From the NCBI GenBank assembly GCA_965603355.1, contig CBFDCQ010000072.1:1-16107 (forward strand): DNA of 16,107 nt. The letters are read 5' to 3'. This document shows positions 1 to 7,156 of the stretch, one piece after another. The notes beneath the pieces are model-generated. The model worked only from the letters and a program-made list of their open reading frames with translations. It did no database searches and was not told the DNA's origin. The number at the start of each line of letters is the position of its first letter. Positions within the stretch are counted from its first letter, which is position 1. The translations under genes were made by a program, and so were the position numbers. The DNA comes from CBFDCQ01 sp965603355. GTDB taxonomy: Bacteria; Hydrogenedentota; CAZGCA01; CBFDCQ01.

Positions 1-1139
1 CTCAGTGCGGACTTCCGCAGCCTCGTCGCGTGCTCCGCATCCACAACGCCTCGGCACAGCCACCCGCATATGAACCCGTACGCGATCGAACCTCTCAGCG
101 AGCGGCGCAGCAGTCGAAAGTGGTGATGGGTGATATCGAGAAGTGAATCGCGGTACTGAGGTTCCGCGTCACGCAACTCCTCGAGCGCCGGCAGAAGATC
201 CTCGAATTCCGCGCGGTGCTCCTCAATGAACCTCTCCAACCGTTGCAGATTTCCCCTATCAAACTGCACGAGGTTGCCGCGACGGAGACCTCGGAAGATC
301 AGCTTGAAATCGGCGGGGCTCATGGGCAGAAACGGCAGCAGCGCGAGTCCGGCGCGAAAGTCTATTGCGACAAGACCGTCGTCGTGCTCACTGGATGAAT
401 TCGTGCGTTTCAGCACGTTCGGCTGGCTCTTCATCGTCCACCACTCGTATTGTCTGGCGAGTTCAGGCGCGCCCATCTCGTGAAAGAGGTCGACGAGCTG
501 GGACATGAAGAGACGTTTCTCCAGGTACTCGCAGGATTTGCTCGCCTGGGGATCTTTGGACCTGCGGCGGCGGAACAGTTCGTCGTCCGTCTCGAACCGC
601 CAGATGCGCCCCTCGACCCATTCGTTGATCTCCGCGAACGCGCCGAGATCGTCGTCGTAGAAGGTCGCGTAGGTGTCGGCGATCGCCCTCTCGCTTGCGA
701 ATCGCACTCGCGCGCCGCGACGTATCAGTTTCTGCCAGAGGACGCCCGCGCGCGCCGCCGCGACGTTTACCTGAGCCGAGAACGCTCCCTGGTAGGCGAT
801 ACCGTATATGGTGTTGCGAAAGAGTTGCGAGAAACGTGACGGCGGTATCAGGATCTTGACCGCATAAGAGCGGCCGGCTTCGAGCCCTTCGATCGAGCCT
901 TCGGATAGGTCTAGCTGCTCCAGCCGAACGCGGTAGACCTGACCGGCGAACCCACCGCCTACGAAGCGTTCAACGACCATCCGGGCGCGTGCGCGGTTAG
1001 ACGGGCAAACGCCCGTAACCTCCACATCCAGCACCTTACCCGGATCGTAGCGGGTGGGACGGTACAGGCGCAGCGGACCCGCAGCAGCGATCTCCTGCTC
1101 GAGCTTTCGACATACTTCGGGAGAATAATCAGAACCCAC
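1..1139 (-). CDS. Protein-kinase-like protein (ABC1/UbiB-like fold), N-terminal part, runs off window
   Basis: The reading frame is open from 1139 to the window edge (379 codons, no stop seen). Kinase hallmarks appear in order: a glycine-rich loop GGGFAGQVYRV at residues 61-71, a VAIK-type lysine in YAVKIL (K95), a hinge-like NEWVEGRIW (about 172-180), then N241 in QPNVLKR and a DFG-like AIDFRAG (D260). This spacing fits an atypical small-molecule or protein kinase such as the ABC1/UbiB group, although the usual HRD motif is not seen. The chain continues after the DFG-like site with charged helices and a hydrophobic stretch near 350-363, so the full protein is clearly larger than a bare kinase domain. 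The start is taken as GTG at 1139 (MGSDYSPE), because no ATG precedes the glycine loop and a promoter lies just upstream. TTG or GTG codons slightly upstream are alternatives. Substrate and role are unknown. Confidence 0.7.
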   Translation of the reverse strand, partial: MGSDYSPEVCRKLEQEIAAAGPLRLYRPTRYDPGKVLDVEVTGVCPSNRARARMVVERFVGGGFAGQVYRVRLEQLDLSEGSIEGLEAGRSYAVKILIPPSRFSQLFRNTIYGIAYQGAFSAQVNVAAARAGVLWQKLIRRGARVRFASERAIADTYATFYDDDLGAFAEINEWVEGRIWRFETDDELFRRRRSKDPQASKSCEYLEKRLFMSQLVDLFHEMGAPELARQYEWWTMKSQPNVLKRTNSSSEHDDGLVAIDFRAGLALLPFLPMSPADFKLIFRGLRRGNLVQFDRGNLQRLERFIEEHRAEFEDLLPALEELRDAEPQYRDSLLDITHHHFRLLRRSLRGSIAYGFICGWLCRGVVDAEHATRLRKSAL

Positions 1140-1207
1140 GTTATCTCTTGCTACCCTCTGTGCCTTCGCCTTCCGCACCAAGTTGTAATACGCGAATATC
1201 GTGACAA

Positions 1208-1236
1208 ATCATATAGACCGGCGGGGTTCGAGTCAA
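1208..1236 (-). promoter_or_regulatory. sigma70-type promoter for the kinase-like gene
   Basis: On the minus strand TTGACT (1236-1231) is followed after exactly 17 nt by TATGAT (1213-1208). The predicted start near 1201 gives a leader of about 60 nt to the GTG at 1139. A TGA stop in frame lies inside this region, so translation cannot begin upstream of it. Confidence 0.6.
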
Positions 1237-1281
1237 GTAAATATTGGAGGAATCGCTCCCGAACGCGCTCACCGCGCGGTC

Positions 1282-2571
1282 TCATGCGGTAGCGTCGAAC
1301 GCGACCCCGGGGCGGTAGACGTAACCCGCTTCGAACGCCCTGAGGGCTCGTTGTACCATGCCGTTGCCATTCACGCCGCCCATGAACCGTCCGATTGTCG
1401 AGCCTTCCGCGGAGAGCGCCGATGCGAACGTATCGGAGGCGTTCACCAACGCGGCTATCCCGGGATTGTTCAGGAAGAAACCCTCGTCGAGAGGAAACCC
1501 GCCCGGCATACGGTTCGCGGCGACGCGCGCCTGCCGTTCCGCGACGATTCGCCCGACGTTGGGGTTCTGGCTCGTTCTGGAGATGCGGTTGTTAAGGAAC
1601 GCGGCGAGCGATTCTCCCTCGCTCGTGAGGTAATCGCCCACTACGAACTCCGCGAATCGCGGGTTCTTTTCCATGAAGTCCTGATCGAACACGGCCCGGT
1701 TCGACAATATTGAGACCGCCTTGTTGACGATGGTCCTTTCGAGACCTTGTTCAAGACTGCTTATCTGCGCGACGAACTCCGCGACATCGTTCTTGTTCCG
1801 GTTGAGGGACCGAACCCGCTTCGGATTCATCAGGAGGTGCATCGCGGTCCGCGGATTCTTCTCGAGCAGCTCCTGCGTCACCTTGCTGCCTTCGTCGAAC
1901 AGAGCGGCGGCCTTTTGCGCGACGCGTTTGTTGACCGCGTACTCGCCTGACGCACGGGCGCTCATGGTGAACCTGCGCGCCAGCTCATCGTCCTCGCGAA
2001 GGATATCGGCAATACCGCCGACGTTCAGCGCGATGAAGAAGGCCTGGTCCGTATGCGTGGTCAAGAACTCGCGGCTTATTGGTGAGCCCGCGCCGAGACG
2101 TCGCGATGCCGCACGAGCGATAGCTGTCTCGACATCGATGTCGCCGTCGGCGAGGTCCTCCCCGAAAGCCTCGCGGAGCTTTGGGTCGGCGTTGACCAGC
2201 CCTATGAGAGACGGGTTGCGACCGAGAAAAGATCCGGCCTCGATGCCCAGGTACTCGCCGGAGGCTGATGTGCCGCGGGCAGAGGGCACAATCTGACCGA
2301 GCGTGCGATGAATCGGCGCGGAACCGGCCATCTGAAAGGATATTGCCGCGCTGCGGCTGGTGCCCGCTTTCAGGACCGACTGCGTGCGGCGTACCCCCTG
2401 ACTGCCCCCGAGGCGCGCGAAAGAGCCCTGGCGGCTGCCGGTCGCACTGATGAACGAGCGTTCGCTCTGGCGAGAACGCCCCAACCGTTCCGCGAACCGC
2501 ACATGTTGCGACAAGAACCGCGCAATATCCGGCCGCTGCCGTAAGAACCCTACTCCTATAAGGTTACCCAC
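1282..2571 (-). CDS. Unrecognised protein with repeated F(L/M)xxNPxxAxxV helical motif
   Basis: A 429-residue protein that I cannot assign to a family. It starts with GTG preceded by a GGAGG Shine-Dalgarno. It has no signal peptide and no clear membrane segment. A short hydrophobic motif recurs: FLRQRPDIARFLSQH (9-23), FLGRNPSLIGLVNADP (115-130), FLTTHTDQAFFIALN (169-183), LLEKNPRTAMHLLMNP (235-250), FMEKNPRFAEFVVGD (299-313), TSQNPNVGRIVAER (333-346) and FLNNPGIAALVNAS (367-380). Several units are followed by a second short helix such as ADPKLREAFGED or DDELARRF. The segment from about 30 to 110 is rich in Ser, Gly and Arg and looks disordered. The pattern suggests an alpha-helical repeat scaffold. 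It lies upstream of, and on the same strand as, the kinase-like gene with a 142-nt gap that holds that gene's own promoter. Confidence 0.75.
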   Translation of the reverse strand: MGNLIGVGFLRQRPDIARFLSQHVRFAERLGRSRQSERSFISATGSRQGSFARLGGSQGVRRTQSVLKAGTSRSAAISFQMAGSAPIHRTLGQIVPSARGTSASGEYLGIEAGSFLGRNPSLIGLVNADPKLREAFGEDLADGDIDVETAIARAASRRLGAGSPISREFLTTHTDQAFFIALNVGGIADILREDDELARRFTMSARASGEYAVNKRVAQKAAALFDEGSKVTQELLEKNPRTAMHLLMNPKRVRSLNRNKNDVAEFVAQISSLEQGLERTIVNKAVSILSNRAVFDQDFMEKNPRFAEFVVGDYLTSEGESLAAFLNNRISRTSQNPNVGRIVAERQARVAANRMPGGFPLDEGFFLNNPGIAALVNASDTFASALSAEGSTIGRFMGGVNGNGMVQRALRAFEAGYVYRPGVAFDATA

Positions 2572-2577
2572 ACCTTA

Positions 2578-2582
2578 CCTCC
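2578..2582 (-). promoter_or_regulatory. Shine-Dalgarno deciding the GTG start at 2571
   Basis: On the minus strand GGAGG lies 6 nt before the GTG at 2571-2569. No ATG is available nearby, so this site supports the GTG start of the repeat protein. Confidence 0.7.
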
Positions 2583-2714
2583 GCTCAGATACACCACTCC
2601 CCTCCCAGTATTAATTCTACCATTCGAGTCAAATCGGGCGGGCCGCGGAAGCGCTTTTGCGACCAGCATTTACGCTACAATCGTGGCCACGGGAGTCTGC
2701 GATGAGCGAACGTC

Positions 2715-4877
2715 TTACGTTGCGATCTTCTCGGCGTATTCGTTGAAGAAGGTTATAATTCGTGGGAAGAAGGATTCGAGTGTGGGGTACTGGTCGCGGT
2801 TCGCCTCGTATTCGCCGAGCAGTGCAGATAACTCCCTCGTCCATAGAAATCCGCGATTGACCTGCCCCATGATCTGCATATTTGCCGCGAACTTCCCCCT
2901 TGTCGAGAGCGTATACCGCACGCCGGACGCGCGCACAACCGATTCGTGCATCATGGTCGTCCAGTTGCCGTACGCCATCTGCTTCATCGTGTTCTTGACG
3001 GTCTCGTACATACGCGTTCCGGCCTCTTCGAGTTCCGACGTGTGGGCATAGACCAGCGGGTTGACGTACGAGTGGGAGAACTCGTGCACGACCGTGGAGA
3101 CCATCCCGCTCGGGAACCTCGGGATACCCTTGAGGTCGCAGTTCCAGACGCCCAGGATACAGTAGAGCTCTTCATCGTTGCCGAGCTTGGTCCGTGCGCC
3201 GTAATTGCTGGGTCCGTTCACTATTCCGATGATCACGTTGAAGTTGGCGCCGGGTCGAGCGCCGAAGAAATCGTCGAACCATTCGAAATGCGCTTCACGC
3301 CTGAGCATCTGTTTCGCGCGAGCCACGGTCGTATCGTACAGTTCCTCGTGCGCGTCAATGAACCCGTTGAAATCGGCATCCTTCACGAACTGGCGCGCTT
3401 TCTCGACGAACTCGCGCAGCTCGTCGAGCTTCCACCGGGCGTCTATCTCCTCATCCGGGCTGTCGAAGGGCACCTTCTCGCCCAGGCCCGTCGCGTCGGT
3501 CAAATGCACGGCAAGACTCATCGGCGCGTCGTACGAGACGCCGCGACGCTGCCTCAGTTCTGACGCGAACTTGATGGCCGGATGGTCCTTGTACGGCCCG
3601 AAATGCTCCTCAATATCCTGGTTATACGATGGGATTCTGCACATGCTGTACTCGCGATTGCCTGCGAGCCGGAAGATGATGCTTATCAGTTCGACCCGGG
3701 GATCGATTCTGACGTCTATGGGGATGGCTGTCTCGGCCAGCTCAATGCCTTCTTCTTCCTCCGACTCGTCATCGTACAGCGACCATTCTCCGTCACGCTT
3801 CTCATAGAAGTCCTCCTCGAGGCGATCCGTTCCTCGCGCAACCACGTAATCCGTCGGGCCGTGGAAGACGCCGTTGATGCCGACCATGTCCTCGGCGCGC
3901 TGCGCGGTATAGATCGCCACGCCCATTGCGGGGTTCTGCGGATTCGGCCAGGCCGTTATGCAGCGCAGATTGGCTCCCTCATGTATCTCCTGCGCAACGA
4001 TCTTGTCCGGCTCAATGCTTATGGGTAGCTTGTCCCAATGCTTCGCCAGCCACCGATTGCCGGTCGGCGTGCCATACACGAACAGGGCGTTGGGGGCTAA
4101 GTTGCGTTTCAACGCCTCCTCGTCAGTCAGGATGGACGCGCCCTTGAAGAACCTCTCGCCTATTGCCTCCACGTACTCGCGTATCTGCTCCTGCACGGCT
4201 TTGTCTGCCTCGTTCGTCGGAACGATGAGGACGACGGCCTCACGGTCGGCGCTGACGGCGTTGATATTCCCTTCAAAGAGGGTCGCCTGAGAAGGCTCCC
4301 GAGCCTCTTCCATACGCGGTAGCGGTTGCGCAGCAGCCTGGCTGCGGCCGATGTTGAACCGCCCAATTCTGAACTCGCACCCGGAGGCAAACGCGACAAA
4401 GATTATCACCGCGTAGAGCGCGATCTTCCATGCGATTCGTTCCACCTTGCCGCATCCCGGTATTCGGCGAGGTGGACCGGCCATCAGCTCGTCGACATCC
4501 ATGCGGCTGAGCGCCTTGTCGGCGCCCGGAATCGCCGCCACGTCGAGCCGCAGGAGTTTCAACTCCTTCAGCGTCCCGATCTTGGAGTTCATGATCCAGT
4601 ACCACAGCTTGATCAGCGTTTGCCCCACCAGCGCGACGAGGAACATCATCGCATACACAACCAGAGCTTTCGTGCTGGTGCTCTCCAACAGGCGGAAGGC
4701 GGCGAACACAAGCAGTGCGGCAAGACCGATGAGCCAGATGTACAGGTACCGCTCAATCTTACTCAACCACCCGTTATACTTCGCGGCAACGTGCTTTTTC
4801 ATCCCTCTTGCCTTTTCGGGGTCAAAAGGTCCGTTTTCCGCCAGGCTTTTCTTCAGATCGTTGTCGAACTCATTCAT
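2715..4877 (-). CDS. Membrane protein fusing a DUF6768-like region to a DUF4932-type HExxH metalloprotease
   Basis: A 720-residue protein. Residues 1-170 carry three hydrophobic segments (about 44-64, 70-95 and 151-165) with a connecting LKELKLLRLDVA stretch. This resembles DUF6768-type membrane proteins that follow ECF sigma genes. The third segment ends in FASGC (163-167), which looks like a lipobox although it is internal. Residues 215-350 form a mixed alpha/beta region (VYGTPTGNRWLAKHW, WPNPQNP, YTAQRAEDMVG, FHGPTDYVVARG) of a type seen ahead of peptidase domains. The C-terminal region matches DUF4932, a putative zinc metallopeptidase family: the motif VVHEFSHSYVNP (H598, E599, H602), a preceding GVWNCD, and a later MMHESVVRA. 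The protease part is predicted to face the periplasm or cell exterior. The ATG lies inside the end of the sigma gene (8-nt overlap), with GGGAG six nt upstream. It probably acts as sensor or anti-sigma partner plus protease. The domain names are from recall, not from a search. Confidence 0.8.
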   Translation of the reverse strand: MNEFDNDLKKSLAENGPFDPEKARGMKKHVAAKYNGWLSKIERYLYIWLIGLAALLVFAAFRLLESTSTKALVVYAMMFLVALVGQTLIKLWYWIMNSKIGTLKELKLLRLDVAAIPGADKALSRMDVDELMAGPPRRIPGCGKVERIAWKIALYAVIIFVAFASGCEFRIGRFNIGRSQAAAQPLPRMEEAREPSQATLFEGNINAVSADREAVVLIVPTNEADKAVQEQIREYVEAIGERFFKGASILTDEEALKRNLAPNALFVYGTPTGNRWLAKHWDKLPISIEPDKIVAQEIHEGANLRCITAWPNPQNPAMGVAIYTAQRAEDMVGINGVFHGPTDYVVARGTDRLEEDFYEKRDGEWSLYDDESEEEEGIELAETAIPIDVRIDPRVELISIIFRLAGNREYSMCRIPSYNQDIEEHFGPYKDHPAIKFASELRQRRGVSYDAPMSLAVHLTDATGLGEKVPFDSPDEEIDARWKLDELREFVEKARQFVKDADFNGFIDAHEELYDTTVARAKQMLRREAHFEWFDDFFGARPGANFNVIIGIVNGPSNYGARTKLGNDEELYCILGVWNCDLKGIPRFPSGMVSTVVHEFSHSYVNPLVYAHTSELEEAGTRMYETVKNTMKQMAYGNWTTMMHESVVRASGVRYTLSTRGKFAANMQIMGQVNRGFLWTRELSALLGEYEANRDQYPTLESFFPRIITFFNEYAEKIAT

Positions 4878-5421
4878 CTTTCGCTCCCTCCATCATTGCC
4901 CGCAGGCGTTTCCTCGCGTAATGCAATCTTGATTTCACGGTTCCTGCCGGAATGCCCAGTATCTCGGCGATCTCGGCCGTGTCGAATCCCTCCTCGTAGC
5001 GCAGCGAGAGGATAGCCTTGTCGCGGCCCGGGAGACGAGCGAGCGCCTCTCTCAGGCCGGCGCATCGCTTGCGGGCGTCGAGGGCTTCCTCATGCTTGCG
5101 CCGGACCTTCTCGACGTACGCGTCATCCGCCTCTCGCCTCCTACGCCTTTTGCGAATCCAGTCGCGGCACTTGTTGCTGACGATCCGGTACGCCCAGGCG
5201 GGGAAGGCTTCCGCGTCCACGAGCCCGCGAATGCCCCGTCCGACGGCTATCCAAGCTTCCTGGAGCGCGTCCCACGCGGCGTTCTCGTCGCCGGTCAGCC
5301 GCCATGCATGCCGCCACAGCCGCTCCTGCCATCGGTCGACAAGCTCCTCGAACGCGTCGGAATCCCCCTCCTGGCACCTCAGCACCAGCAACTCGTTGTA
5401 TAACTGCTCTCGGTGGCTCAT
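4870..5421 (-). CDS. ECF-family RNA polymerase sigma factor
   Basis: A 183-residue sigma-70 family ECF factor. Region 2 lies at about residues 22-90 (AFEELVDRWQERLWRHAWRL, DALQEAWIAV, FPAWAYRIVSNKCRDWIRK). Region 4 lies at about 122-175 (LPGRDKAILSLRYEEGFDTAEIAEILGIPAGTVKSRL), with the helix-turn-helix in its second half. Length and domain order are standard. It directs RNA polymerase to a small regulon, usually under control of a co-transcribed membrane partner. Here the overlapping next gene encodes the membrane metalloprotease, so the two are almost certainly translationally coupled. The ATG at 5421 has only a weak purine run (AAGAAA) before it. I found no convincing promoter in the 150 nt upstream, including no clear ECF-type GGAAC/GTC pair. 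Confidence 0.93.
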   Translation of the reverse strand: MSHREQLYNELLVLRCQEGDSDAFEELVDRWQERLWRHAWRLTGDENAAWDALQEAWIAVGRGIRGLVDAEAFPAWAYRIVSNKCRDWIRKRRRRREADDAYVEKVRRKHEEALDARKRCAGLREALARLPGRDKAILSLRYEEGFDTAEIAEILGIPAGTVKSRLHYARKRLRAMMEGAKDE

Positions 5422-5570
5422 GTTTTCTTAATAAGGTCGTTTGACACGCTCAATCGGTTCAACCGTCTCTCAGAGTGGATACAAGAATACCGACGAAAGT
5501 GTGCTGTGATCCCCCACCATCGACAAACGCTTTGTTCCGACCAGTCAGCCCCGCCGCTCGCCGGAAGCCT

Positions 5571-6341
5571 TCAGCGGACCGTATCGGCGACCGCGAATAG
5601 CGGCAGACTTAATCCCACCACCAGTACTATGAATAAGAGCAGTAACACCCAGTACACAGTCACGGCATATATTCGCCTCACAGGCTTGTCTGGGGGGAGG
5701 ATCAAGTAGAGACCGAAGAGACAGCCCAGGACCACGAAGGTTCCAATGAATCCTAGCACGGAACCCCATAGGAAGAAGTTGCTCAATCCGAGAACAAGTC
5801 TGGTCAGGGTTGGCAGTGCGCGGTTGAGGTTCTCAAAGATGTTCATGCAGTAGGGCACCAGATAGCGATAGACCGCTAGATTTGCAAGCCACAAAACGGC
5901 CAGCCTGACGGCGAATCCCTTCCATTCTTGGCGTGCCGTAGGGACTGTCCTGTCCTTCCACGGTAAGATGATGAATAGCACGAGGTACACGAGAAGGGTG
6001 ACTCCTGCCGTGACAACGAACGCGAGTAACGTGGGAGACACCGCCAGGTAGATGAAAAGGCCAATGCCTGTCGTGAAGAGAAACGCCAGGAAGAAGATCA
6101 GCCGTATACGCCACGGCTCGATGCCGAAGCGTTCGGCGATCCCGGCGCACACACCGCCAAGCTGACGGTTCTTCCAGGATTTGCTCAGGCGCGGTGTGGC
6201 GTTGTGGCGGCGGTGTTCGGCTTCCTCTGCGGCCGCACTATCCATGGCTTTTCGGAGAGTCTCGTACTCTTCACGTGAGATCTTCCCTTCGCGGAGAAGA
6301 TCATCAAGCTGTTCGGCTGATGTTACGTTAGGATCAGGCAT
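5571..6341 (-). CDS. PspC-domain membrane protein with N-terminal SHOCT-like helix
   Basis: A 256-residue membrane protein. Residues 8-33 (LDDLLREGKISREEYETLRK) form a short SHOCT-like helical hairpin. Residues 53-127 hold a PspC domain: KNRQLGGVCAGIAERFGIEPWRIRL, then hydrophobic segments ending in LFIILPWKD. The hydrophobic part is longer than in ordinary PspC domains and looks internally duplicated (residues 85-101 and 106-122). Three or more further hydrophobic segments follow (about 145-165, 185-215 and 228-250). PspC proteins act in envelope-stress sensing at the inner membrane. A strong Shine-Dalgarno (AAAGGAGG, 6 nt before ATG) fixes the start. It follows the DUF2089 gene by 43 nt on the same strand, so the two probably form one operon. 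Confidence 0.88.
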   Translation of the reverse strand: MPDPNVTSAEQLDDLLREGKISREEYETLRKAMDSAAAEEAEHRRHNATPRLSKSWKNRQLGGVCAGIAERFGIEPWRIRLIFFLAFLFTTGIGLFIYLAVSPTLLAFVVTAGVTLLVYLVLFIILPWKDRTVPTARQEWKGFAVRLAVLWLANLAVYRYLVPYCMNIFENLNRALPTLTRLVLGLSNFFLWGSVLGFIGTFVVLGCLFGLYLILPPDKPVRRIYAVTVYWVLLLLFIVLVVGLSLPLFAVADTVR

Positions 6342-6355
6342 CGGCTGCCTCCTTT

Positions 6356-6373
6356 AGCGCGGGTATTCGCGCT
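6356..6373 (-). repeat. Hairpin in the DUF2089-pspC gap
   Basis: Perfect 6-bp arms AGCGCG and CGCGCT flank a 6-nt loop in the 43-nt space between the two genes, directly upstream of the pspC Shine-Dalgarno. It has no T-run, so it is not a classical terminator. It could tune read-through or translation of pspC. Confidence 0.4.
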
Positions 6374-6384
6374 GTGGCTGCGAT

Positions 6385-6759
6385 CTAGCGTGCGTCGATG
6401 TTGCCGATCAGTTCCGCCGCCTCCGCCGCGGAGATTTCTCCCGCAGCAACGCGTTGCAGGACCAGTTTTCTCTCATTCTCGCCTTCCTGCAGCCGCTTGT
6501 AATGCTCGATAAGTCGATCGAGGCGCGTCCGGATCGCCGCATAGCCCATGCCGGACTCGGCGGCAAGCGCCTTGATGCTGAAACCGGCAAGCAGGTAGTC
6601 CTCGAGCAGCCGTTGTTCCTCGTCGTCCAGCCTCTGGAACAGGGCCTGGCGGAACCTGCCGCGGACCTCGGCGCGGCACAGCGGACATTCCATGGCGACC
6701 GGCCGCATCGCGGCCTCGCAGTATGGGCATGAGTTCGGAAGGTGTTTCTTGCCAATCAT
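6385..6759 (-). CDS. DUF2089-family zinc-ribbon/HTH protein
   Basis: A 124-residue protein with a four-cysteine zinc ribbon at the N-terminus (C11, C14, C25, C28 in CPYC...CPLC), followed by EVRGRFRQALFQRLDDEEQRLLEDYLLAGF. Next comes a helix-turn-helix at about residues 60-88 (IKALAAESGMGYAAIRTRLDRLIEHYK), and a C-terminal AAGEISAAEAAELI helix. This order is that of the DUF2089 family of probable DNA-binding regulators, which often sit beside PspC or membrane-stress genes, as here. The ATG at 6759 is the only sensible start, because the zinc ribbon begins at residue 11. There is no Shine-Dalgarno. The -10 box ends six nt before the ATG, so the mRNA is predicted to be leaderless. Confidence 0.88.
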   Translation of the reverse strand: MIGKKHLPNSCPYCEAAMRPVAMECPLCRAEVRGRFRQALFQRLDDEEQRLLEDYLLAGFSIKALAAESGMGYAAIRTRLDRLIEHYKRLQEGENERKLVLQRVAAGEISAAEAAELIGNIDAR

Positions 6760-6765
6760 GGTCTA

Positions 6766-6794
6766 ATTATACTTGATTATGAAAGCTATGTCAA
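6766..6794 (-). promoter_or_regulatory. Perfect-consensus sigma70 promoter directly abutting the DUF2089 start
   Basis: On the minus strand TTGACA (6794-6789), a 17-nt spacer and TATAAT (6771-6766) match the consensus exactly. The next six bases, TAGACC, lead straight into the ATG at 6759. Transcription starting 6-7 nt after the -10 box would begin on or next to the A of the start codon. Confidence 0.85.
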
Positions 6795-6928
6795 GAACAA
6801 AATTGGGGTAATCACCTTATCAACACAAATTATTTCGGATTTCGGCGAATTGCGGCCCGGTCCGCTGAGGAGCGCCACCTGTTCGGCATAGCGTTACTAA
6901 GGTTAGCAACAGCCTGTGTGGAGCCTGG

Positions 6929-6948
6929 ATTCCCGCCTGCGCGGGAAT
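6929..6948. repeat. Dispersed palindrome of the ATTCCCGC...GCGGGAAT type
   Basis: Perfect 8-bp arms ATTCCCGC and GCGGGAAT flank the loop CTGC. This is a familiar bacterial dispersed intergenic palindrome; its minus-strand translation gives the common spurious peptide SRAGGNP. Confidence 0.8.
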
Positions 6949-7054
6949 GACGCAATAGGGATGCCGAGGTTAGCGGTGGCGAGCGAGCGAATTGGAGTGG
7001 AATGGCTCTGCTGGGGCACGTGTTCAGCGTGGTTTGGCTGCGGTGCTGGTACGC

Positions 7055-7100
7055 CACACGTCGGCGTGTGCCTTTGGGAGGGCCAACCTCCGTGTTGGCC
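7055..7100. repeat. Two adjacent inverted repeats
   Basis: CACACG-TCGG-CGTGTG (7055-7070) is followed by GGCCAAC-CTCCGT-GTTGGCC (7081-7100). Both have perfect arms and lie directly before the first copy of the duplicated palindromes. Confidence 0.7.
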
Positions 7101-7127
7101 GCGGGCGGGTCTTAGACCCGCCCCTAC
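7101..7127. repeat. Palindrome family A, copy 1 (GGGCGGGTCT/AGACCCGCCC)
   Basis: A 21-bp palindrome with 10-bp arms around one central T at 7103-7123. It sits inside a 27-nt unit identical to the one at 7684-7710. Confidence 0.85.
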
Positions 7128-7129
7128 GT

Positions 7130-7156
7130 GGCAGACAAGAATGTCTGCCCCACCAT
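7130..7156. repeat. Palindrome family B, copy 1 (GGCAGACA/TGTCTGCC)
   Basis: Arms GGCAGACA (7130-7137) and TGTCTGCC (7142-7149) flank AGAA. The 27-nt unit, including a CCACCAT tail, is identical to 7640-7666. It begins 3 nt after family A copy 1. The minus-strand translation gives the recurrent spurious peptide VGQTFLSA. Confidence 0.85.

Noticed and set aside
2604..2632. Promoter for the NP-repeat gene starting with TTGACT at 2632-2627
   Set aside because: No acceptable -10 box is found at 16-18 nt; the nearest AT-rich hexamers are 7 or 13 nt away.
2946..5015. Plus-strand open frames of 110-229 codons opposite the metalloprotease and sigma genes
   Set aside because: They are antisense shadows of strongly supported minus-strand genes and show no recognisable protein features.
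5421..5570. ECF-type autoregulatory promoter upstream of the sigma gene
   Set aside because: GGAAC- and GTC-like elements exist but not at the 16-17 nt spacing of ECF promoters, and no sigma70 pair with proper spacing was found.
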